Notes: generated by a model from the sequence alone, not told the origin. A stretch of 11,480 bases of DNA from an uncultured Clostridia bacterium (GCA_934233735.1 CAKQGQ010000035.1:1-11480); one strand, 5' to 3'. Shown: positions 1 through 5,417, counted from the first letter of the stretch. Numbers and translations are program-made.

Positions 1-25
1 TACACGAGTTCTTAACTTTTTGCTA

Positions 26-52
26 TTGGGACAAAATCAGATTCGTTATACT
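26..52 (+). promoter_or_regulatory. possible promoter of the recombinase gene (weak)
   Basis: A TTGGGA at 26-31 is followed after only 15 bases by TATACT at 47-52. The spacing is short, so this is a weak call. The remainder of 53-171 is AT-rich with an A7/T6 stretch around 88-102 and no other recognisable element. Confidence 0.25.
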
Positions 53-171
53 AAGACATTATCACATTTGATTCATACTAATACGACAAAAAAACATTTT
101 TTGCATTGAAATTTTGCGTAAGAAGTATTATACTTTATGTGCTCGCTTATCGGGCAGGGAGATGCAAAGAG

Positions 172-1050
172 ATGGATTATCAGGATTACGGCGGCTATCT
201 TTCGGTAGAACGGAAAATGTCGGAAAATACGAAAAATGCATATATGAGAGATTTGCGAAGTTTTGAGACATTTGTGAAGGAAAGAGGGCTTGCCGGCCCG
301 CAGGAAGCCGCGAATACCGAGATTTTAGCTTATCTCATGGAGCTTCGGGCCGAAAACAAGTCGAAAGCGACCTTAAATCGCAAACTGGCGTCTCTGAGGG
401 TGTACTACAGCTACTTGCAGAGAAAAGGGCTGATAGGAGAAAACCCTGCCGACGGTATCAAATCGCCGAAGGCGGACAAGAAAGAAATTGAATATATCAG
501 CATTGAAGAAGTGGATAAGCTGATGGAGCTTCCGGATGCATCGCTGAAGGGCATGAGGGACAGAGCCATTCTGGAACTGCTCTATGCGACGGGAATCCGG
601 GCAAGCGAACTGATTGAGATGAAGACGGAGGATGTCAACCTTCGGATGGGCTTTGTCAAGTGCGCGCCGATTCACGGAAAGGCGCGAATCATCCCGATGG
701 GAAGAATCTGCCGCAAAGCGATGGAGGACTATATTCTCGATGCCCGTGATAAGATTCTGAAGGGAAAGGAAGAAGCCGTTCTGTTTACGAACTATGCGGG
801 AAATCCGATTACGCGGCAGGGACTTTGGAAAATTCTCAAGGAATATGGACAGGCAGCCGAGCTTTCGGTTGGTCTGACTCCGCAGGTTCTTCGGAATTCT
901 TTCGCGGTACATATGCTTCGCAACGGCGCAGATGTAAAATCCCTGCAGGAACTCATGGGACATGAGGATATTTCGGCAACGCAGGCGTATCTGGCGGTTG
1001 TCAAAAATCGAATCAAGGATGTTTACGACAGGACGCATCCAAGAGCATAG
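172..1050 (+). CDS. XerD-like tyrosine recombinase with substituted catalytic residues
   Basis: This encodes 292 residues from ATG 172, the normal length of XerC/XerD recombinases, with GGGAG at 157-161 as ribosome binding site; an upstream TTG at 106 has no support. Residues 5-90 form the SAM-like DNA-binding core (SENTKNAYMRDLRSF) and 110-290 the catalytic domain. The box-I arginine is R143 (ATGIRASEL), the box-II arginine R241, the last histidine H264 (LMGHEDIS) and the nucleophile Y273. In an ungapped alignment with E. coli XerD from Arg148 onward, the catalytic lysine of GKG falls on I167 and the HxxR histidine falls on Q238 (TPQVLRNSF). Two of six catalytic positions are therefore changed, while the fold and tyrosine are intact. 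It may be a slow or altered recombinase, or a DNA-binding paralogue; streptococcal XerD-like proteins lacking active-site residues are a known parallel. Target site and partner are unknown. Confidence 0.9.
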   Translation: MDYQDYGGYLSVERKMSENTKNAYMRDLRSFETFVKERGLAGPQEAANTEILAYLMELRAENKSKATLNRKLASLRVYYSYLQRKGLIGENPADGIKSPKADKKEIEYISIEEVDKLMELPDASLKGMRDRAILELLYATGIRASELIEMKTEDVNLRMGFVKCAPIHGKARIIPMGRICRKAMEDYILDARDKILKGKEEAVLFTNYAGNPITRQGLWKILKEYGQAAELSVGLTPQVLRNSFAVHMLRNGADVKSLQELMGHEDISATQAYLAVVKNRIKDVYDRTHPRA

Positions 1051-1135
1051 TGCGCAGCAGGCTCATTTTATTCGTATGAACGGGTGAAAGCCGTAAAAAG
1101 CAGAAATCCTGTATCATAAAATATTTTAACAAAGC

Positions 1136-1161
1136 GTTGCACCCGCAGGAGGCGGGGCAAC
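1136..1161 (+). promoter_or_regulatory. leader hairpin ahead of the pantothenate ECF gene
   Basis: GTTGC (1136-1140) pairs with GCAAC (1157-1161), and CCCGC (1142-1146) with GCGGG (1152-1156). This gives a 10-bp, mostly GC stem with a single bulged A at 1141 and an AGGAG loop. It ends nine bases before the GGAG ribosome binding site at 1171-1174 and has no T-tract behind it, so it is not an ordinary terminator. A role in mRNA stability or translational control of the transporter is inferred. I recognise no known riboswitch class in 1051-1180. Confidence 0.5.
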
Positions 1162-1180
1162 AGCGGAAAAGGAGTTTTTA

Positions 1181-1792
1181 ATGGAAAGAAATGTTAGCAC
1201 GCGGACACAAAAGATGGTACAACTGGCCATACTTGTAGCAATTATGCTGATTTTCGCGTACACGCCGCTCGGATACCTGAAATCAGGACCGATTGAAATC
1301 ACTTTTATGGTGCTTCCGGTAGCAATCGGGGCAATCATCCTCGGACCGTCGGCAGGAGCGATCCTCGGCGGAATTTTCGGAGTGACGAGCTTTATTCAGT
1401 GCTTTGGCGCATCATCATTCGGGGTGCTGCTTTTGAGCCTGAATCCAATCGGAACCTTTATTACCTGCATGGTGCCGAGAATATTATGCGGCTGGCTTTC
1501 GGGTCTGCTGTTCAGAGCAATGCAAAAAACGGGAAAAATGAAGACTGCACCATACTTCGCAGCTTCCCTTGCAACGGCACTTCTGAACACATTTTTCTTC
1601 ATAAGCTGCATTATCATTTTCTTCTGGAGCAATGATACCTTCATTTCGGCAATGTCGGTGTCACTTCCGACGAATTCAATCTGGCTGTTCTTTGTTGCTT
1701 TTGTCGGCGTCAACGGTGCTGTAGAAGCAGCAGTAAACTTTATCGCTGCAGGCACAATCACCAAGGTGCTTTCAAAAGCGATTCATAAATAA
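1181..1792 (+). CDS. panT: ECF transporter S component, probably for pantothenate
   Basis: A 203-residue, strongly hydrophobic protein with about six membrane segments (roughly 11-31, 38-58, 62-84, 91-111, 122-150 and 165-190), matching the substrate-binding S subunits of energy-coupling factor vitamin transporters. The segment LGPSAGAILGGIFGVTSF (around residues 54-71) is typical of this group. S components of this type bind the vitamin in the membrane and work with the shared EcfA-EcfA'-EcfT module, which is not in this window. Pantothenate is inferred from the pantothenate kinase coaX lying 45 bases downstream on the same strand; riboflavin or another vitamin cannot be ruled out by sequence alone. 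GGAG at 1171-1174 sits six bases before ATG 1181. The basic tail KVLSKAIHK is expected to be cytoplasmic. Confidence 0.8.
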   Translation: MERNVSTRTQKMVQLAILVAIMLIFAYTPLGYLKSGPIEITFMVLPVAIGAIILGPSAGAILGGIFGVTSFIQCFGASSFGVLLLSLNPIGTFITCMVPRILCGWLSGLLFRAMQKTGKMKTAPYFAASLATALLNTFFFISCIIIFFWSNDTFISAMSVSLPTNSIWLFFVAFVGVNGAVEAAVNFIAAGTITKVLSKAIHK

Positions 1793-1801
1793 TGAAATTA
1801 T

Positions 1802-1826
1802 GGGGCTGTAATGGCCCCTTTCTGTT
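1802..1826 (+). terminator. weak hairpin between panT and coaX
   Basis: GGGGC (1802-1806) pairs with GCCCC (1814-1818), extendable by a T-G pair, followed by TTTCTGTT. The stem is short and the T-tract is interrupted, so it may be a partial terminator that lowers coaX expression relative to panT, and not a full stop. Confidence 0.5.
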
Positions 1827-1837
1827 AGGAGTTTAAA

Positions 1838-2602
1838 ATGATTTTAGCAATTGACATCGGAAATACGAATATTGTGCTTGGATGCATGGACGGAAAGAAG
1901 CGGTACTTTACCGAAAGACTGTCCACCAACAAAACCAAGATGGAGATGGAGTATGCCATCGATATTAAGATGATTATGGATATTAACGGCGTTTCTCCCG
2001 AAGACATTGAGGGCGCGATTATCAGCTCTGTCGTGCCGCCTCTGACGAAGATTATTCAGGAAGCTCTATACAAAATAATCAAAAAAGAGGCGCTTGTCGT
2101 AGGTCCGGGAATTAAAAACGGAATGAACATCCTGATGGATCATCCGGCGCAGATCGGGCGCGACCTGATTGCGGTTGCAGTCGGCGGAATTGCGGAGTAC
2201 AAGCTGCCGCTTGCAATCTTTGATTTAGGAACCGCAACGACGCTCTGTGTAGTGGATGAAAAGAAAAATTATATCGGCGGCATGATTATGCCCGGAATCA
2301 AAACCTCTTTGAACGCTTTGGCAGAAAACGCATCACAGCTCAAAGAAATTGATTTGGAGCCGCCACGCCGCGTCATCGGCAAAAATACGACGGAATGCAT
2401 GCGCAGCGGGATGATTTATTCCAACGCGGCTGCCATTGACGGCATTATCGACCGCGTGGAGGAAGAGCTCGGACAGACGGTGACGGTCGTTGCCACAGGC
2501 GGGCTGGCAGATTTAATCGTGCCGTTCTGCAGACGCAAAGTGCTGCTGGATAAGGACCTGCTCCTAAAAGGGCTGTGGGTTATTTACAACAAGAATAAGT
2601 AG
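1838..2602 (+). CDS. coaX: type III pantothenate kinase
   Basis: CoaX phosphorylates pantothenate to 4'-phosphopantothenate, the first step of coenzyme A synthesis, in the cytoplasm. The 254-residue length is normal. It has the ASKHA-fold signatures of the family: the amino-terminal phosphate loop AIDIGNTN (residues 4-11), HPAQIGRDL (102-110) with D109 at the position of the catalytic aspartate, FDLGTATT (128-135), GGMIMPGIKTS (147-157) and TGGLA (220-224). CoaX enzymes as a family need a monovalent cation and are not feedback-inhibited by CoA. AGGAG at 1827-1831 lies six bases before ATG 1838. It follows the probable pantothenate importer, so uptake and trapping of the vitamin are likely co-expressed; no other CoA-pathway gene is nearby. 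Confidence 0.96.
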   Translation: MILAIDIGNTNIVLGCMDGKKRYFTERLSTNKTKMEMEYAIDIKMIMDINGVSPEDIEGAIISSVVPPLTKIIQEALYKIIKKEALVVGPGIKNGMNILMDHPAQIGRDLIAVAVGGIAEYKLPLAIFDLGTATTLCVVDEKKNYIGGMIMPGIKTSLNALAENASQLKEIDLEPPRRVIGKNTTECMRSGMIYSNAAAIDGIIDRVEEELGQTVTVVATGGLADLIVPFCRRKVLLDKDLLLKGLWVIYNKNK

Positions 2603-2612
2603 GAAAATCGGG

Positions 2613-2640
2613 GGAGCATGTCGGGCGATGTGCTCCTTTT
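2613..2640 (+). terminator. rho-independent terminator after coaX
   Basis: GGAGCA (2613-2618) pairs with TGCTCC (2631-2636) around a 12-base loop and is followed directly by TTTT (2637-2640). It lies 10 bases past the coaX stop and closes the panT-coaX unit. Confidence 0.75.
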
Positions 2641-2675
2641 AAATAAAGAAAATTCAGCAAATATTTGATAAATTC

Positions 2676-2719
2676 AAAAATCTGCCGAAAAAATGTTGAG
2701 AATTTTAAAAATCTGCCGA
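2676..2719 (+). repeat. two 13-base direct repeats in the leader of the VanZ unit
   Basis: AAAAATCTGCCGA occurs at 2676-2688 and again at 2707-2719, 31 bases apart from start to start (close to three helical turns). The surrounding sequence is AT-rich and non-coding. It could be a paired protein-binding site upstream of the putative promoters at 2756-2797 and 2822-2843; nothing else supports a function. Confidence 0.55.
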
Positions 2720-2755
2720 TTAAAATTATATGGCTTAAAAAATTTTTAAATTTCT

Positions 2756-2797
2756 TGTCCCCAATTCACTACTTCGGTGGTTATTATGGTTAGAAGA
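2756..2797 (+). promoter_or_regulatory. promoter-like element, copy A (shared with the sigma gene)
   Basis: Ungapped comparison with 5461-5502, just upstream of the sigma factor gene, gives 34 identical bases of 42. Shared blocks are TGTCC, TTCAC, CTTCGGT, GTTATTATGG and TAGAAG. Both copies are preceded by A/T runs. The TGTCC block and the GTTATTAT block are placed like -35 and -10 regions, so this may be a site recognised by the local sigma factor or a relative of it. It precedes the unit of the mini-ORF, VanZ-like protein and small membrane proteins. That the shared ATG is not a start codon in copy A (its frame ends after 14 codons) supports a regulatory reading. Confidence 0.55.
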
Positions 2798-2821
2798 AAA
2801 ATAAAATTTAAAATTTTTGTT

Positions 2822-2843
2822 GCACTTTGAGAGTTTTGCCGTC
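2822..2843 (+). promoter_or_regulatory. possible ECF-type promoter with CGTC -10 motif
   Basis: GCACTTT at 2822-2828 and CGTC at 2840-2843 stand at a distance usual for extracytoplasmic-function sigma promoters, whose -10 regions often contain CGTC. Transcription would start about 30 bases before the ribosome binding site of the 14-codon ORF. This is a pattern call only. Confidence 0.35.
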
Positions 2844-2881
2844 TTTATTTATAGAAGGATAAAACAGAGAGGGAATGCAAG

Positions 2882-2926
2882 ATGAAATATTGTCCAATAT
2901 GCAAAAGAGGGAGAATTTGTAAGTAA
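2882..2926 (+). CDS. 14-residue Cys-rich mini-ORF coupled to the VanZ-like gene
   Basis: ATG 2882 is preceded by a good ribosome binding site (GAGAGGGA, ending about 8 bases upstream). It encodes 14 residues, with cysteines at positions 4, 7 and 13 and a CPIC pair like half of a zinc knuckle. Its TAA stop shares the A of the next ATG (TAATG at 2924-2928). The only purine-rich stretch before the VanZ-like start (GGGAG, 2909-2913) is about 12 bases away, so re-initiation after this mini-ORF could set VanZ-like expression. It could be a leader peptide, a remnant of a zinc-ribbon gene, or chance. Confidence 0.45.
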   Translation: MKYCPICKRGRICK

Positions 2927-3486
2927 TGAAAAAGTTTTTTATTGGTCTGCTGGGTGCATTTGGGGGATATGCGCTCTACTATTATGTTGTGATGGAAGCT
3001 GTAACCGTGTTTTTTTACAGTTCTCAGCATCAGACGATGTATCTTATTCTCTGCCTCATTAATCTTTGTGCAAGCGTTTGTTTCGGTGCGGCAGCGGCGA
3101 TCGGCATATGGATGCATCAATTGAGTCCGCTTTTGCTAAAGCTGCTGTATGCTTGTTATTTTCTTATATTGGGTTTTGCGCTGTTTTACCGAACCCCTTT
3201 GGAGCAGGTATTTATTTGGAATCCGTTCGAATCCATGCGTGAACTTGCTGCACCGGAGATGATGATAGAAAGCCTTCTGAATCTTGCGATTTTCGTTCCG
3301 GTGGGCTTACTTTTGAGAAAATGGAAGTTTAGCAAAGTGCTTATATTCTCTGTATTCCTTTCGGTTTCGATAGAACTGTATCAGGGATTTAGCAGGCGCG
3401 GGTATTGTGATACCTTTGACATGATATTGTATTTGGTGGGAATATCGATTGGCTATTGGATTGGACGAAAAGGAGGCGAAAAATGA
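2926..3486 (+). CDS. VanZ-like family membrane protein
   Basis: A 186-residue integral membrane protein with about five hydrophobic segments (roughly 3-25, 38-62, 68-88, 112-130 and 162-181). The family signature is in the second half: NPFES, then NLAIFVPVGLLL (118-129), SIELYQ (around 148-153) and the R..C/D..D...Y.VG..IG ending, with R, two Asp and the final glycines in place. The founding member, VanZ of Tn1546, gives low-level teicoplanin resistance; most chromosomal relatives have no known role, and resistance should not be assumed here. It starts in the stop codon of the 14-codon ORF, and its TGA overlaps the ATG of the next gene (ATGA at 3483-3486), so the three are translationally linked. 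The residues following the last membrane segment (GRKGGEK) are basic and probably cytoplasmic. Confidence 0.82.
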   Translation: MKKFFIGLLGAFGGYALYYYVVMEAVTVFFYSSQHQTMYLILCLINLCASVCFGAAAAIGIWMHQLSPLLLKLLYACYFLILGFALFYRTPLEQVFIWNPFESMRELAAPEMMIESLLNLAIFVPVGLLLRKWKFSKVLIFSVFLSVSIELYQGFSRRGYCDTFDMILYLVGISIGYWIGRKGGEK

Positions 3487-3761
3487 GACGAAGATATTTT
3501 GCAATGGGGTTGGCGATTTTGGTGATACTTTTCGTTCCGCTATTTATTTTCACAGGGCAGAATGCAGGAGGCAAGCTTGCGGAAGCGTCGATGGAGGCAC
3601 CATACCAATATCCGATAACGCCTGCAGATGAAGCGTGGGCGGATTTCAAAGCGAGTCAGGAAACATTCAATGCTTTATTTTCTGAAAAAGCGCAGGTAAG
3701 AAAGGAACAAAGCAGCATTTATTCGGGCGCAGGCGGTGCTTATGCCGCTTTCGCAGGGTAG
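3483..3761 (+). CDS. small membrane-anchored secreted protein, family not recognised
   Basis: Starting at ATG 3483, which overlaps the VanZ-like stop and has GGAGGCGA at 3472-3479 as ribosome binding site, this encodes 92 residues; a longer reading from 3456 would run inside the VanZ-like gene and is less likely. Residues 1-25 are a basic start plus one hydrophobic segment (signal peptide or anchor), so the rest should lie outside the membrane. The piece YPITPADEAWADF (around residues 41-53) resembles an amino-terminal motif that I recall from larger secreted clostridial proteins, but the match is from memory. The end (SGAGGAYAAFAG) is low-complexity and could be an out-of-frame tail, making this a truncated relative. 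No catalytic motif is seen. Confidence 0.65.
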   Translation: MRRRYFAMGLAILVILFVPLFIFTGQNAGGKLAEASMEAPYQYPITPADEAWADFKASQETFNALFSEKAQVRKEQSSIYSGAGGAYAAFAG

Positions 3762-3792
3762 CAACACTTGTACTAACTAAAAGGGGGTCTAT

Positions 3793-4239
3793 ATGCGTGC
3801 ACATAAAAAAATAATTAGTGTTATATTTTTAGTTGCGGTATTGCTGTTTATCGTCCTTATTACGCGATCCTCTAATTCGTATTTAAACACATTGGAGAAA
3901 AATTGGGATATTGTAATTCCTCAAAAAAGTGAGATTTTATATGAAACGGAAGAGAAAGCCAACATCTTTGGCGATGGCTGCCGATATCATATTTTGGAAT
4001 GCAATATAAAAAATGTTTCTACTGATAGAAGCTTTAAACCATATGCGGAAATTTCCTCGGAAAACGCAAGTGAAATTACAGGTATACTGGATTCTCTGGG
4101 GGTTCCTAACGAGAAAAGACCAAAATCTATTGACTTGTATTACAATGCAGTATCCGGAAAAGGTACTGCATCGGACAAATTGTATTTACTGGCAGATTCC
4201 GATAATCATATTTTATATGTAATCGAATCATTTTATTGA
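3793..4239 (+). CDS. membrane-anchored hypothetical protein, 148 aa
   Basis: I do not recognise the family. The protein begins MRAHKK, followed by a hydrophobic stretch at residues 7-24 (ISVIFLVAVLLFIVLI), with no lipobox cysteine, so it is probably anchored with its remaining 120 residues outside. Two cysteines eight residues apart in the exported part (GDGCRYHILEC, about 62-72) could form a disulfide. The rest has the alternating beta-strand look of small sensor-like or lipoprotein-like domains and ends LYLLADSDNHILYVIESFY. GGGGG at 3783-3787 is its ribosome binding site. It lies 31 bases past the preceding small gene and is probably in the same transcript as the VanZ-like protein. Confidence 0.75.
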   Translation: MRAHKKIISVIFLVAVLLFIVLITRSSNSYLNTLEKNWDIVIPQKSEILYETEEKANIFGDGCRYHILECNIKNVSTDRSFKPYAEISSENASEITGILDSLGVPNEKRPKSIDLYYNAVSGKGTASDKLYLLADSDNHILYVIESFY

Positions 4240-4254
4240 TTTTCGGAGACGTTT

Positions 4255-4312
4255 AATAATATATCACAAATATTATTCTCGCTTTCACAAGAATAATATG
4301 CTATAATAATAT
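4255..4312 (+). repeat. AATAATAT repeat array over the RhuM-Fic promoter
   Basis: The 8-mer AATAATAT is present at 4255-4262, 4292-4299 and 4305-4312, and in reverse at 4270-4277. Two pairs form perfect inverted repeats: 4255-4262 with 4270-4277 (7-base gap), and the 10-mer ATATTATTCT at 4270-4279 with AGAATAATAT at 4290-4299 (10-base gap). The array spans the region from upstream of the -35 position through the -10 box. This looks like a multi-site operator; the winged-helix-like start of the RhuM domain makes self-repression plausible but unproven. Confidence 0.55.
4279..4307 (+). promoter_or_regulatory. extended -10 promoter for the leader RNA and RhuM-Fic gene
   Basis: A perfect TATAAT at 4302-4307 is preceded by TGC, giving an extended -10 box. 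The -35 position (4279-4284, TCGCTT) is poor, as is usual for extended -10 promoters. Transcription should begin near 4314, at the start of the structured leader. Confidence 0.7.
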
Positions 4313-4313
4313 T

Positions 4314-4400
4314 AGGTCTTATCCGACCGGGCCATACGCGGGCAGATAACGCGCAAGGATAACAGCGGTGAATTCCGCATTGTACCTCGCGCGTTTTTTT
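4314..4400 (+). ncRNA. short structured RNA (or attenuator leader) ahead of RhuM-Fic
   Basis: From the predicted start near 4314 to the T7 tract ending at 4400 is a unit of about 87 bases with its own promoter and terminator. It begins with a small hairpin, GGTC (4315-4318) with GACC (4325-4328). Its 3' half is a long hairpin: ACGCGC/GCGCGT (4349-4354 with 4389-4394), AGG/CCT (4356-4358 with 4385-4387), ACA/TGT (4362-4364 with 4381-4383) and GCGG/CCGC (4365-4368 with 4375-4378). ACGCG also occurs at 4336-4340 and could compete for the same partner. It contains no convincing ORF. It may be an independent small RNA, a cis leader of the next gene, or both. I know of no named RNA family that it fits. 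Confidence 0.55.
4349..4400 (+). terminator. rho-independent terminator inside the RhuM-Fic leader
   Basis: The hairpin described for the leader RNA ends in the GC-rich stem ACGCGC/GCGCGT and runs straight into seven T residues (4394-4400). It stands between the promoter and the RhuM-Fic ATG 4463, so most transcripts should stop here unless the hairpin is opened. Confidence 0.75.
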
Positions 4401-4460
4401 ATTTGGAACAGGCGCGTGAGTACATCGTTAAATTTTATGTTATTAAGAAAGCGAGGTACA
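4381..4460 (+). promoter_or_regulatory. anti-Shine-Dalgarno pair in the RhuM-Fic leader
   Basis: TGTACCTCGC at 4381-4390 is the exact reverse complement of GCGAGGTACA at 4451-4460, which holds the GAGG ribosome binding site (4453-4456) of the RhuM-Fic gene. The same 4381-4392 segment can instead pair within the terminator hairpin, or imperfectly with GCGCGTGAGTACA at 4412-4424. The three pairings exclude each other, so the layout resembles an RNA switch or an antisense antidote. Confidence 0.6.
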
Positions 4461-4462
4461 TC

Positions 4463-5395
4463 ATGAACCAAAAAGAAATCGTATTGTTTGAAACAGAAGA
4501 CAATGAAATTAAGCTCGAAGTTCCGGTAAACGAAGAGACGGTATGGCTTAATCGCCAGCAGATGGCAGAACTCTTTGACAGAGATGTCAAGACAATCGGC
4601 AAGCATATAAACAATGCGCTGAGAGAAGAATTGGATGAGTCAACTGTCGCAAATTTTGCGACAGTTCAAATGGAAGGCAACCGGAAGGTTGAACGAAATA
4701 TTGAATTCTATAATCTTGATGTCATCATCTCTGTCGGCTACCGCGTAAAATCAAAACGCGGAGTCGAGTTCCGCAGGTGGGCAAATTCAGTGCTTAAACA
4801 GTACATATTAAAAGGTTATGCCGTAAATGACAGGCGTGTTGCTCAGCTCGGCGAAGTCATCAGGATTATGAAGCGCACGGAGAATACGCTCGACAGCAAA
4901 CAGGTTTTGGCGGTAATTGAGAAGTACAGCGAAGCCCTCGAACTTCTGGACTCCTATGACCATCAGAATATGACTCGGCCTAAGGGCAGCGACGCGACCT
5001 ATGTGCTTACCTATGAGGAGTGCATGAAGGTTATTTCCAATATGCGATTCGGCGATGAGTCTGATTTATTCGGGCGGGAAAAGGATGATTCTTTCTGCGG
5101 GAGCATCGGTAATATTTATCAGTCTTTTGACGGCAAAGAACTTTATCCGAGCCTTGAAGAAAAAGCAGCGCACCTTCTGTATTTCGTAACGAAGAATCAC
5201 AGCTTCCTTGACGGGAACAAAAGAATTGCGGCAACCATGTTTCTGTATTTTCTCGACCGGAACGGCGTGCTGTTCGCAGAAGGCGAGAAACTGATAGATG
5301 ATCACACTCTGGTTGCGCTGACAATTATGATTGCCGAATCAAAGCCGGAAGAAAAGGAAATGATGATTACTGTGATTATGAATTGCTTGTCGTAG
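4463..5395 (+). CDS. RhuM / Fic-Doc fusion protein (probable toxin-type enzyme)
   Basis: The protein has 310 residues from ATG 4463, with GAGG at 4453-4456 six bases ahead; an upstream TTG at 4403 lies in the terminator tail and is rejected. Residues 1-130 are a RhuM-type domain: VWLNRQQMAELFDRDVKTIGKHI (27-49, helix-turn-helix-like) and the family hallmark FYNLDVIISVGYRVKS (82-97) with RGVEFRRWA (99-107). Residues 135-170 are a helical linker. Residues 180-310 are a Fic/Doc domain with the core H246-S-F-L-D250-G-N252-K253-R254. The Lys where Fic enzymes have Gly is the Doc pattern; P1 Doc phosphorylates EF-Tu, while canonical Fic enzymes attach AMP. The architecture itself is known in bacteria, but targets are not. 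No Phd-type antitoxin gene lies on either side, and I see no clear inhibitory (S/T)xxxE(G/N) helix. The leader RNA is the obvious candidate control element. Confidence 0.88.
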   Translation: MNQKEIVLFETEDNEIKLEVPVNEETVWLNRQQMAELFDRDVKTIGKHINNALREELDESTVANFATVQMEGNRKVERNIEFYNLDVIISVGYRVKSKRGVEFRRWANSVLKQYILKGYAVNDRRVAQLGEVIRIMKRTENTLDSKQVLAVIEKYSEALELLDSYDHQNMTRPKGSDATYVLTYEECMKVISNMRFGDESDLFGREKDDSFCGSIGNIYQSFDGKELYPSLEEKAAHLLYFVTKNHSFLDGNKRIAATMFLYFLDRNGVLFAEGEKLIDDHTLVALTIMIAESKPEEKEMMITVIMNCLS

Positions 5396-5417
5396 AAGGA
5401 AGCGATATTGAATTTTT

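Noticed and set aside
106..171. A 22-residue upstream extension of the recombinase starting at TTG 106
   Set aside because: No ribosome binding site precedes it and the extension is unlike the family; ATG 172 gives the usual XerD length and has GGGAG upstream.
373..1038. A 221-codon open frame on the minus strand
   Set aside because: It is fully antisense to the recombinase gene and shows no protein-like domain.
1051..1135. A riboswitch ahead of panT
   Set aside because: Short complementary pieces such as ACGG/CCGT exist, but the conserved cores of the riboswitch classes that I know are not visible.
2786..2830. A 14-codon ORF starting in promoter-like element copy A
   Set aside because: It has no ribosome binding site, overlaps the putative -10 box, and its similarity to the upstream frame of the sigma gene follows from the DNA repeat.
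4403..4462. An N-terminal extension of RhuM-Fic from TTG 4403
   Set aside because: It would start at the edge of the terminator T-tract with no ribosome binding site; ATG 4463 has GAGG at good spacing and begins the conserved domain.
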